Origin: DAOVIY01 sp964513365
GTDB lineage: Bacteria; Patescibacteriota; Minisyncoccia; UBA6257
Assembly: GCA_964513365.1 (NCBI GenBank)
Contig: CAZEMH010000001.1
Location: forward strand, 1 to 53,757
DNA length: 53,757 nt
Reading direction: 5' to 3'
A program made the translations under genes and the position numbers. Positions 37,878-45,252 of the stretch are shown piece after piece; position 1 is the stretch's first letter; the number at the start of each line of letters is the position of its first letter. The notes under the pieces were generated by a model that ran no database searches, was not told where the DNA came from, and worked only from the letters and a program-made list of their open reading frames with translations.

Positions 37878-38186
37878 TTAAGAAATCTTAGAGCCACATT
37901 TTTTACAAATTCTATATTTGTTCTTGTTATCTTTTTTATAACTAATTCGCGTAGGCTGCTTACAACTAGGACAGATTAACATAACATTCGCCCTAAAAAC
38001 AGGTCTGGGCATGGAAATGATTTGTCCTTTTTCACCTGCCTTTTTAGGTTTTTGTATCTTTTTTACCAAATTCAAAGCTTCAACAACTACTTTGTCCTCT
38101 TTTGACAAAATCTTTATCACTTTTCCTGATTTTCCTTTATCTTTGCCTTTTTTTATTAAAACTGAATCTCCTTTTTTAATATTCAT
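37878..38186 (-). CDS. rplX: 50S ribosomal protein L24
   Basis: A 102-residue L24, an assembly initiator of the large subunit. The KOW motif KKGDSVLIKKGKDKGKSGKVIKIL is at the N-terminus. The C-terminus has a CxxC pair repeated (CPSCKQPTR..CKKCGSKIS), a zinc-ribbon-like tail that many bacterial L24 lack or keep only partly. Confidence 0.95.
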   Translation of the reverse strand: MNIKKGDSVLIKKGKDKGKSGKVIKILSKEDKVVVEALNLVKKIQKPKKAGEKGQIISMPRPVFRANVMLICPSCKQPTRISYKKDNKNKYRICKKCGSKIS

Positions 38187-38196
38187 AATTTTAAAT

Positions 38197-38565
38197 CTAA
38201 ACTAATTCTGGGGCTAATCCTGCTGCTTTGCTATACCCCCTTTCTTTTATCTCCCTTGGTATAGGCCCAAAAATACGATTTCCTATTGGTTCTTTTTTTT
38301 CATTTACAAGGATAGCAGCATTTTCATTAAAACGGATATAACTTCCATCTTTTCTCCTAAATGCTTTCTTCTGCCTTACAACAATAGCTTTTACAACTGT
38401 TTTCTTTTTTATTTCCCTGCGAGGTTCAGCTATTTGAACAGAAGCAACAATAAGATCCCCAAGCTCTGCATATCTTCTTCTTGTTCCACCTAATACCCGA
38501 AAACAACGAATTACTTTTGCTCCGCTATTATCAACTACCTTTAAAATTGTCTGCGGTTGAATCAT
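38197..38565 (-). CDS. rplN: 50S ribosomal protein L14
   Basis: A 122-residue L14. MIQPQTILKVVDNSGAKVIRCFRVLGG and VRQKKAFRRKDGSYIRFNENAAILVNEKKEPIGNRIFGPIPREIKERGYSK are diagnostic. It starts 4 bp inside rpsQ. Confidence 0.96.
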   Translation of the reverse strand: MIQPQTILKVVDNSGAKVIRCFRVLGGTRRRYAELGDLIVASVQIAEPRREIKKKTVVKAIVVRQKKAFRRKDGSYIRFNENAAILVNEKKEPIGNRIFGPIPREIKERGYSKAAGLAPELV

Positions 38566-38843
38566 GCTTCTTCTTTTTTATTACTTACTACTTGTTCCTT
38601 TTTTTTCACTATCCATCTTTTTTCTTTAGACAAAGGCCTTGTTTCTTGAATAATTACTTTATCACCCATATGATATTCATTCTTTTCATCATGCGCTTTA
38701 AAATTCCTGGAAATCCGATAGCGCCTTTTATATTTAGGATGCACTTTCAATCTAGAAACTTTAACTACAACAGTTTTATCCATTTTATCTGACACAATTT
38801 CACCTTTTAATATTCTTTTTTGTTTTTTAATTTGTTTTTTCAT
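38562..38843 (-). CDS. rpsQ: 30S ribosomal protein S17
   Basis: A 93-residue S17. The OB fold shows LKGEIVSDKMDKTVVVKVSRLKVHPKYKRRYRISRNFKAHDEKNEYHMGDKVIIQETRPLSKEKRW. There are short basic extensions at both ends. Confidence 0.95.
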   Translation of the reverse strand: MKKQIKKQKRILKGEIVSDKMDKTVVVKVSRLKVHPKYKRRYRISRNFKAHDEKNEYHMGDKVIIQETRPLSKEKRWIVKKKEQVVSNKKEEA

Positions 38844-38873
38844 ATTTAAATTTATTCCTAAAACACAAAATAA

Positions 38874-39074
38874 TTAAATAATTTTCTTTGATTTTTCATT
38901 TAAAATAGTTAAAATCCTCGCAATATCTTTTTTCAAAACACGAATCGTACGTACATTTTTAACCTTACCACTTGCTAAATTAAATCTTAGCTCCCGTAAT
39001 TTTTTTTGAGACTCAGATAATAATTGGTTTAATTCTTCTTCTTGTTTTAATCTTAATTCTCGTGTTTTTGACAT
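38874..39074 (-). CDS. rpmC: 50S ribosomal protein L29
   Basis: A 66-residue helical L29 near the exit tunnel. QKKLRELRFNLASGKVKNVRTIRVLKKDIARILTILNEK is the family core. 14 bp after rplP. Confidence 0.93.
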   Translation of the reverse strand: MSKTRELRLKQEEELNQLLSESQKKLRELRFNLASGKVKNVRTIRVLKKDIARILTILNEKSKKII

Positions 39075-39088
39075 AATTTTTATTATAT

Positions 39089-39499
39089 CTATTTCCTTAC
39101 AATTGAAGTTTTAATCGGTAATTTTGAATTAGCTAAACGAAAAGCTTCTTTTACTTTTTTATATGAAACTCCGTCTAATTCAAAAAGTATTCTCCCCGGC
39201 TTTGCTGGAAAAACATAATGATCAACAGATCCTTTTCCTCCTCCCATAGTAGTTTCTGCCGCTGTTTTAGTGATAGGTTTATCAGGAAATACTCTCATCC
39301 AAATTTTTCCTTCTTTTTGCAAAGATCGAGCTATTGCCCGATAAGCTGATTCTATTTGTTGTGATGTCAACCAAGCTTCTTCTAATGCTTTTAATCCAAA
39401 ACTACCAAAAGAAAGCTCTACTCCCCTAGTTTCCACTTGGCGAAATCTCTTTCGTCCTTTATGCATTTTTCTGTGTTTTACTTTCTTTGGCAACAACAT
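39089..39499 (-). CDS. rplP: 50S ribosomal protein L16
   Basis: A 136-residue L16 at the A-site tRNA elbow. MLLPKKVKHRKMHKGR, the Arg-rich loop and GGGKGSVDHYVFPAKPGRILFELDGV identify it. The Arg hydroxylated in E. coli L16 (by YcfD) lies in this region; no such enzyme is in the window. Confidence 0.96.
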   Translation of the reverse strand: MLLPKKVKHRKMHKGRKRFRQVETRGVELSFGSFGLKALEEAWLTSQQIESAYRAIARSLQKEGKIWMRVFPDKPITKTAAETTMGGGKGSVDHYVFPAKPGRILFELDGVSYKKVKEAFRLANSKLPIKTSIVRK

Positions 39500-39507
39500 A
39501 GTAATAA

Positions 39508-40158
39508 TTAATGCTTATTAACATCTGAAAACTTTTCTCCTTTGTATATCCATACTTTTATTCCAATTATTCCATAAGTACAATGTGCTTCAGCAAAACC
39601 ATAATCAATATCTGCTCTAATAGTTGATAAAGGCAATTTTCCCTCTTTTAACCATTCATTACGGGCAATTTCTAATCCATCTAATCTTCCTGAAACTAAA
39701 ATCTTAACACCCAAAACTTCTTTACGCTGTATAACTTTAGTTATATATTGCTTAAGAACTCTTCTGTACGGCATTCTTTTTTCTAAATCTTCGGCAATAC
39801 TTTGAGCTACAATTTCAGCAGATATTTCAGGATGTTTAACTTCTTCAATTGAAATATTAATACGTATTTTAGTTTTTAATAATTTTGCTAGCCCTTTTTG
39901 AAGAATTTCTATTCCTTGACCTTGACGACCGATTAATAATCCAGGACGAGCAGTTTTAATAATAATTTTGATATCACCAGCTTTTCTTTCAATGCCTATA
40001 CTTTCTACCCTGCATGTTTTAGTTTTTTCACTAATAAATTTACGAATTTTATGATCCTGTTCTAACAAGATTGGAAATTCTTTCAAATTAAACCAACGAG
40101 ATTGCCATCCCCTATTAATTCCCATCCTAAAAGATTTTGGATTGATTTTTTGACCCAT
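39508..40158 (-). CDS. rpsC: 30S ribosomal protein S3
   Basis: A 216-residue S3 at the mRNA entry. MGQKINPKSFRMGINRGWQSRWF, the KH motif TARPGLLIGRQGQGIEIL, and GRLDGLEIARNEWLKEGKLPLSTIRADIDYGFAEAHCTYGIIGIKVWIYKGE are complete. Confidence 0.96.
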   Translation of the reverse strand: MGQKINPKSFRMGINRGWQSRWFNLKEFPILLEQDHKIRKFISEKTKTCRVESIGIERKAGDIKIIIKTARPGLLIGRQGQGIEILQKGLAKLLKTKIRINISIEEVKHPEISAEIVAQSIAEDLEKRMPYRRVLKQYITKVIQRKEVLGVKILVSGRLDGLEIARNEWLKEGKLPLSTIRADIDYGFAEAHCTYGIIGIKVWIYKGEKFSDVNKH

Positions 40159-40166
40159 ATAAATAT

Positions 40167-40685
40167 TTAAATTGCTTTACGACGAAACATTTTTTGTTTT
40201 AGAGCAGGTTTTTTTACTCTTTTTTCTTCTTTTCTTAATTCAGGTTTTTTAACACTTGCAGGTCCCTTTGCTTTTATTGTTTTCTTTATTTTCTTTATTT
40301 TCTTAATTTCTTTTTTTTCTTCTTTGACTTTTCCTTTCTTTTCTTTGTTTTCTTTAATTTCTTTTAATGTAAGAAAAATATGAGAAGTTCTTTTTTTTAT
40401 AGAGAAAGCTGCTCCACGTGCTCTAGGACGCCATCTTTTCAAAGCTGGTCCTTCATCCACTCTAATAGCCCTAATGAAAAGATTATTCTTATCTAATCCG
40501 AAATTATGTTCAGCATTAGCTACAGCAGATTTTAATAATTTTAATAAAGGATTACTGCTTCTCTTTGAAACATGCAACAAATTAGCTTCTGCAACCTTCA
40601 CAGACAATCCTTTTATTAGATCAGCAACTAATCGAACCTTTCGGGGGCTAATTCTTAAATATTTTAAAGAGGCTTTTACTTCCAT
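40167..40685 (-). CDS. rplV: 50S ribosomal protein L22 with Lys-rich tail
   Basis: A 172-residue L22; the normal core (about 110) has YLRISPRKVRLVADLIKGLSV and the tunnel hairpin RVDEGPALKRWRPRARGAAFSIKKRTSHIFL. About 60 more residues, almost all Lys, Glu, Ile and Pro (VKEEKKEIKKIKKIKKTIK), form an extension probably on the solvent side. 9 bp before rpsC. Confidence 0.95.
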   Translation of the reverse strand: MEVKASLKYLRISPRKVRLVADLIKGLSVKVAEANLLHVSKRSSNPLLKLLKSAVANAEHNFGLDKNNLFIRAIRVDEGPALKRWRPRARGAAFSIKKRTSHIFLTLKEIKENKEKKGKVKEEKKEIKKIKKIKKTIKAKGPASVKKPELRKEEKRVKKPALKQKMFRRKAI

Positions 40686-40704
40686 GTTTTATTCTAAATT
40701 TTTC

Positions 40705-41025
40705 TTATTTTTTTTCAGGAGTAGGTGTTTTTCCTAACGCTCTGGCTTTTGCTTCTAATTCCTTTTGCATTTTACCACCATGTTTAATAAATTTTCTAGT
40801 AATTGAAAATTCGCCTAAATGATGCCCTACCATTTCTTCTCTTACCTCTACTTCAATAAAATCTTTACCATTATGTACAGCAAAAACAAAACCGACCATT
40901 GCTGGAGTAATAATAGAATCCCTTGACCAAGTTTTAATAGGAGTCTTATCCCCTATTTTTATCTTGGAGAGTTTCTTTAATAATTTTGGATGAACATATG
41001 GACCTTTTTTTAATGAACGAGACAT
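40705..41025 (-). CDS. rpsS: 30S ribosomal protein S19
   Basis: A 106-residue S19. MSRSLKKGPYVHPKLLKKL, IKTWSRDSIITPAMVGFVFAVHNGKDF and VGHHLGEFSITRKFIKHGGK are diagnostic. 4 bp after rplB. Confidence 0.96.
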   Translation of the reverse strand: MSRSLKKGPYVHPKLLKKLSKIKIGDKTPIKTWSRDSIITPAMVGFVFAVHNGKDFIEVEVREEMVGHHLGEFSITRKFIKHGGKMQKELEAKARALGKTPTPEKK

Positions 41026-41029
41026 ATTG

Positions 41030-41866
41030 TTATTTTTTACGTTTTTTCTTTCGTCTTTTTATAATTAACTTATTAGAATATTTTTTTCTCTTTCTTGTTT
41101 TTACACCACCAGTAACCTTACCATAAATACTCTTTGGCCGCTTAGTTCCTCTCTGTGTCCTCCCTTCTCCGCCTCCATAAGGATGGTCAATTGGATTCAT
41201 TGCACTTCCTCTAACTTTTGGTCTTCTCCCTAAATGACGTGATCTGCCTGCTTTTCCAATGCTTACCATCCCATGTTCAACATTAGAAAGTTGTCCTATT
41301 GACGCATAACAAATATCTAATACTTTTCTCACCTCTGAAGAAGGCATTTTAAGGTGTGTGTATTTTCCATCTTGAGTTATTATCTGGGCAGATGATCCTG
41401 CTGATTTGGCTAATTTACCGCCTCCTCCTTTTTTAACTTCAATATTATGCACCAAAGTCCCAACTGGAATATTTTTTAATTCTAATCTATTGCCTTTTTT
41501 TAAAGGTGTCTTTTCATCGCAGATAATTTCATCCCCGACTTTCAAATTCTGTGGAGCTAATATATAGCGCCAATCACCATCTTTGTATGATATCAAAGAG
41601 ATAAATGCAGAACGATAAGGATCATATTCAATAGTTTTTACTATACCAGGAATTCCTTTTTTTTGCTGACTAAAAATAATCTCCCTGTATAATTTTCTAT
41701 TGCCACCTCCTTTATGCCTAACTGTTATTCTCCCATTGGATCTTCCAACCCTTCTTTTTTTAGAAGAAGTTAATCTTTTAAATGGTTTATCACTTGTCAA
41801 AACAGAATAATCAGAAACAGTGTAATGACGACGAGATGGTGTAGTTGGTTTGTATCTTTTTATCAT
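41030..41866 (-). CDS. rplB: 50S ribosomal protein L2
   Basis: A 278-residue L2 near the peptidyl-transferase centre. Both folds are present (GRITVRHKGGGNRKLYREI; GTLVHNIEVKKGGGGKLAKSAGSSAQI). The motif MNPIDHPYGGGEGRTQRG keeps the first, functionally important His but has Tyr where almost all L2 have the second His (HPHGGGEG). It starts 4 bp inside rplW. Confidence 0.96.
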   Translation of the reverse strand: MIKRYKPTTPSRRHYTVSDYSVLTSDKPFKRLTSSKKRRVGRSNGRITVRHKGGGNRKLYREIIFSQQKKGIPGIVKTIEYDPYRSAFISLISYKDGDWRYILAPQNLKVGDEIICDEKTPLKKGNRLELKNIPVGTLVHNIEVKKGGGGKLAKSAGSSAQIITQDGKYTHLKMPSSEVRKVLDICYASIGQLSNVEHGMVSIGKAGRSRHLGRRPKVRGSAMNPIDHPYGGGEGRTQRGTKRPKSIYGKVTGGVKTRKRKKYSNKLIIKRRKKKRKK

Positions 41867-42276
41867 ATTCCTAATTCTATTTTTTGACCTTTTTTTATAG
41901 TAACTATCATCTTCTTATTTCTACCAAAATGACTCTTTTTCTGCCTCCACTTTCTAACTTTAGTGGGAGTATTTATCACATTAATTTTAATTACATCAAC
42001 ATGATAAATATCTTCTAAAAGTTTTTTTATTTCATTTCTTGTAGCTTTAGAATTAACTTTAAAAATATATTTATTTTCTCTGTCTCTTAAAATAGTAGAC
42101 TTCTCACTAAGATAAGGATGCAATAATAAAGCAGAAGAAGATCCTTCTAAAACAACCCCCTTTTTTATTCCAACCTTCTTTTCCTCCACAACATTTTTCT
42201 CAATTTTCTCTTCTTTTACCTCTTTTGTTTTCTTTTCTTCATTTTTCTTTTTTTTAAAAATATTTAAAACACTCAT
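41863..42276 (-). CDS. rplW: 50S ribosomal protein L23 with charged N-terminal extension
   Basis: A 137-residue L23 at the tunnel exit, docking site for SRP and trigger factor. The core LLHPYLSEKSTILRDRENKYIFKVNSKATRNEIKKLLEDIYHVDVIKINVIN is normal. The first 45 residues (NIFKKKKNEEKKTKEVKEEKIEKN..) are an added charged stretch that would lie near the exit. Confidence 0.95.
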   Translation of the reverse strand: MSVLNIFKKKKNEEKKTKEVKEEKIEKNVVEEKKVGIKKGVVLEGSSSALLLHPYLSEKSTILRDRENKYIFKVNSKATRNEIKKLLEDIYHVDVIKINVINTPTKVRKWRQKKSHFGRNKKMIVTIKKGQKIELGI

Positions 42277-42280
42277 TAAT

Positions 42281-42913
42281 TTATTTTTTCTCTAATATTG
42301 GTAAAATATCTTCTGGTAATATTAAATATTTATTATTTAATATTTCAATCAAATCAATATTCTCTAAATTCATAACTCTGATATATGATAAATTCCTTAT
42401 GTTCTTTTGTAATTCTTTGTTTTTTGAATTAATTAAAAACAAAACTTTAGGAAATTTTTTTTCTATCTTTAACAGCTTTTTAAAGAATTTATCCATCTGA
42501 TTTGTTTTCAGTCCTTTTGAATTGATACTCTCAATTATTTTAACCTCTCCATCTCTAAATTTTTCTGAGAGAACCATTTTAAAAGCTTCCTGCCTTATCT
42601 TTTTATTTATTTTCTTTGTAAAATTCCTTTCTTTTGATCTTGGGCCAAATGTTACGCCACCTCCTGACCATATAGGAGAACGATTTGAACCATGCCTTGC
42701 TCTTCCTGTTCCTTTCTGTCTCCAAGGCTTTTTTCCTCCACCTCTAACTTCTGACCTATCCTTACTAAAAGCCAATGACTTGCGTCGATTACTTAAAAGG
42801 CTTGTGTATACTTGATATACAAGATTCTTGTTAATTTTCTTGCCAAAAACATCTTCAGACAACTCAATCTTTTTTAATCCTTCTCCTTTTTGATTATAAA
42901 CCGATGCTTTCAT
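42281..42913 (-). CDS. rplD: 50S ribosomal protein L4
   Basis: A 210-residue L4. The extended loop RSEVRGGGKKPWRQKGTGRARHGSNRSPIWSGGGVTFGP is diagnostic; it reaches the exit tunnel. The ATG at 42913 is preferred over an in-frame TTG at 42925, which would overlap rplC by 8 bp. In E. coli L4 represses the S10 operon by attenuation; a hairpin that could play this part lies upstream of rplC here. Confidence 0.94.
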   Translation of the reverse strand: MKASVYNQKGEGLKKIELSEDVFGKKINKNLVYQVYTSLLSNRRKSLAFSKDRSEVRGGGKKPWRQKGTGRARHGSNRSPIWSGGGVTFGPRSKERNFTKKINKKIRQEAFKMVLSEKFRDGEVKIIESINSKGLKTNQMDKFFKKLLKIEKKFPKVLFLINSKNKELQKNIRNLSYIRVMNLENIDLIEILNNKYLILPEDILPILEKK

Positions 42914-42917
42914 ATTT

Positions 42918-43517
42918 TTATCCAATAATTTTTATTAATGAACCTCTTCTGCCAGGAATAGCTCCTTTTAAATAAAGAATGTTTTTCTCTGGATCAATTT
43001 TTATAATTTCTATCTTTTTTAATGTGAATTGATCCTGACCAGTTCTTCCAGCCATCTTTTTACCTTTCTCTACTCGATGAAGCCCAGTAGATCCAATTGA
43101 TCCAGGAGCCCTTAATCTATCTTTTGTCCCATGGCTTGCTGGAGAACCCTTGAATCCATGCCTCTTAACTACACCCTGGAAACCTTTTCCTTTGCTTTTA
43201 CCTATAACTGCCACCTTATCACCTTCTTTAAAAACATTTACCTTAATTTCATCACCAATTTTATGGCCAGAAATCTCACCACGTTTTTCTGCTAACCAAG
43301 AAAACTTTTCTAAGTCTTTTAAATGTCCAACTAAAGCTTTTGTTTGATTTTTTTTATACCCATAACCAACTTGAATAGCTTCATAACCATCTTTATCTTT
43401 GGTTTTTATTTGCGTAACTTTAACAGGCCCAGCTTCTAAAACAGTTACTGGAATAACTTTCTCATTACTATCAAAAACCTGTGACATTTTTAATTTTTTA
43501 GCTAGTATAAACTTCAT
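42918..43517 (-). CDS. rplC: 50S ribosomal protein L3
   Basis: A 199-residue L3. It starts MKFILAKKLKMSQVFDSNEKVIPVTVLEAGPVKVTQIKT, with the central GKGFQGVVKRHGFKGSPASHGTKDRLRAPGSIGSTGLHRVEKGKKMAGRTGQ. Gln in this loop is the usual PrmB methylation site. A hairpin with a T-run separates it from rpsJ. Confidence 0.96.
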   Translation of the reverse strand: MKFILAKKLKMSQVFDSNEKVIPVTVLEAGPVKVTQIKTKDKDGYEAIQVGYGYKKNQTKALVGHLKDLEKFSWLAEKRGEISGHKIGDEIKVNVFKEGDKVAVIGKSKGKGFQGVVKRHGFKGSPASHGTKDRLRAPGSIGSTGLHRVEKGKKMAGRTGQDQFTLKKIEIIKIDPEKNILYLKGAIPGRRGSLIKIIG

Positions 43518-43533
43518 AAATTTAGCATTGAAA

Positions 43534-43553
43534 AACTGGGCACTAGCCCAGTT
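43534..43553 (-). terminator. attenuator-like hairpin between rpsJ and rplC
   Basis: AACTGGGC / GCCCAGTT (8 bp) with a 4-base loop, followed on the minus strand by T5, 18 bp before rplC. It lies in a 73-bp gap inside an otherwise near-continuous cluster. ACTAG/CTAGT repeats upstream could pair with the loop as an alternative fold. Confidence 0.6.
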
Positions 43554-43590
43554 CCTCTAAAGATTACTGCTCTAGACTAGTCATTCTGAT

Positions 43591-43917
43591 TTACATCTTT
43601 ATTTCTATGTCTACTCCTGCCGGCAAATCTAAACTTGTAAGTGCTTCAATAATTTTTGGATTAGGATTAGAAATTTCTATTAATCTTTTATGGATTCTGA
43701 TCTCAAATTGTTCACGGGCATCTTTTTTAACAAAAGTAGACCTGTTCACCGTATATCGATGAATTTCTGTTGGTAAAGGAATCGGGCCTATTGTCTCACT
43801 CCCATATCTCATTACAGTTTCAATAATTTGCTGACAAGAGTTGTCAAGGATCCGATGATCATAGCCCTTTATCTTAATCCTAATCTTTTGTTGAATCTCA
43901 GTATTAGAGGTTGGCAC
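43591..43917 (-). CDS. rpsJ: 30S ribosomal protein S10
   Basis: A 108-residue S10. KIRIKIKGYDHRILDNSCQQIIETVMRYGSETIGPIPLPTEIHRYTVNRSTFVKKDAREQFEIRIHKRLIEI is diagnostic. It lies 10 bp after tuf and before the attenuator-like hairpin, so it is grouped with tuf rather than rplC. Confidence 0.96.
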   Translation of the reverse strand: MPTSNTEIQQKIRIKIKGYDHRILDNSCQQIIETVMRYGSETIGPIPLPTEIHRYTVNRSTFVKKDAREQFEIRIHKRLIEISNPNPKIIEALTSLDLPAGVDIEIKM

Positions 43918-43927
43918 AATAAATTCT

Positions 43928-45127
43928 TTATTTTACAACTTTTGTAACGACTCCAGCGCCTACAGTTCGTCCACCTTCTCTTATAGCAAAACGAGAAGTG
44001 TCATCTAATGCTATTGGAGCAATTAATTTAACTTTAAACTTTACATTATCACCAGGCATTACCATTTCCACACCCTCAGGAAGAGTAACTTCTCCTGTTA
44101 CATCAGCAGTTCTAATAAAGAATTGCGGCTTATAACCAGTGAAGAAAGGTGTATGCCTTCCGCCTTCTTCTTTGGCCAAGATATAAACCTCGGCTTCAAA
44201 TTCTGTATGAGGGGTTATTGAACCTGGTTTAGCCAATACTTGGCCTCTTCTTATCTCTTCTTTTTTAATTCCTCTCAATAACACACCGACATTATCTCCA
44301 GCTTGACTTTCATCAAGTGATTTATTAAACATCTCAAGTCCAGTAACAACAGTTTTGATTGTTGGATGATAGCCGACAATTTCTATCTCATCATTAATCT
44401 TAATAATTCCCCTTTCAACTCTTCCAGTAGCTACAGTTCCTCGTCCTTCTATTGAGAATATATCTTCAATAGGCATTAAGAATGGCTTATCTGTATCTCT
44501 TACAGGATCAGGGAAATAAGAATCAAGAGAATCTAATAATTCAAATATTGGCTTTATTGATTCATCATCAACAGATTTAGCTTCTAATGCTTTCAAAGCT
44601 GAGCCTTTTATTACAGGAACTTTATCGCCAGGAAAACCATTCTTAGTTAAGAGTTCTCTGATTTCTGTTTCCACTAAATCTAATAATTCTTTATCCTGAA
44701 CCATGTCTACTTTGTTTAAGAAGACAATCATCGCAGGAACTCCTACTTGACGAGCTAAAAGAATATGCTCAAAAGTTTGTGGCATAGGACCATCAGGAGC
44801 AGAAACTACCAAGATAGCACCATCCATTTGAGCTGACCCAGTAATCATGTTTTTGATATAATCGCTATGTCCTGGGCAATCAATATGAGCATAATGCCTT
44901 TTTTCAGTTTCATATTCAGAATGATGAACATTGATAGTAATACCACGATTTTTTTCTTCAGGAGCATTATCAATCTCATCTACATTTAGAGATTTTTTTG
45001 CTAAACCTTTTAAATTTAGCGCATGTGAAATAGCTGCTGTTAAAGTAGTCTTACCATGGTCAATGTGACCAATAGTTCCTACATTCATATGTGTTTTACC
45101 ACGAACAAATTTTTCTTTTTCTGCCAT
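43928..45127 (-). CDS. tuf: elongation factor Tu
   Basis: A 399-residue EF-Tu that delivers aminoacyl-tRNA. The G domain has GHIDHGKTTLTAAI (Ile for the more common Val), DCPGHSDYIKNMITGSAQMDGAILVV (Ser for the common Ala) and NKVDMV. Domains II-III are complete to GGRTVGAGVVTKVVK. It has its own promoter at the end of fusA and a structured 90-nt leader. Confidence 0.97.
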   Translation of the reverse strand: MAEKEKFVRGKTHMNVGTIGHIDHGKTTLTAAISHALNLKGLAKKSLNVDEIDNAPEEKNRGITINVHHSEYETEKRHYAHIDCPGHSDYIKNMITGSAQMDGAILVVSAPDGPMPQTFEHILLARQVGVPAMIVFLNKVDMVQDKELLDLVETEIRELLTKNGFPGDKVPVIKGSALKALEAKSVDDESIKPIFELLDSLDSYFPDPVRDTDKPFLMPIEDIFSIEGRGTVATGRVERGIIKINDEIEIVGYHPTIKTVVTGLEMFNKSLDESQAGDNVGVLLRGIKKEEIRRGQVLAKPGSITPHTEFEAEVYILAKEEGGRHTPFFTGYKPQFFIRTADVTGEVTLPEGVEMVMPGDNVKFKVKLIAPIALDDTSRFAIREGGRTVGAGVVTKVVK

Positions 45128-45217
45128 GTTTTTAAATTTTAATTTTTATTTATTTTTTTACCCTTCGACTATATATACAGGGAATTTTTTTCCGCTAACT
45201 AGCGAGTTGCCTTTGTA
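45128..45217 (-). promoter_or_regulatory. structured leader of tuf
   Basis: About 90 nt between the predicted start and tuf. Small hairpins in order: TTGTA..TACAA, CGCTA-GT-TAGCG, GGAAAAAAATTCC and CCCT..AGGG, then an A-rich stretch to the ATG with no Shine-Dalgarno. A role in tuf control is inferred from its length and folding only. Confidence 0.4.
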
Positions 45218-45223
45218 TTTACA

Positions 45224-45252
45224 ATATTAAGGCATAACTAATTTATTGTCAA
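45224..45252 (-). promoter_or_regulatory. promoter of tuf
   Basis: TTGACA (45247-45252), 17-bp spacer, TAATAT (45224-45229) on the minus strand; the -35 includes the fusA stop codon. Confidence 0.7.
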
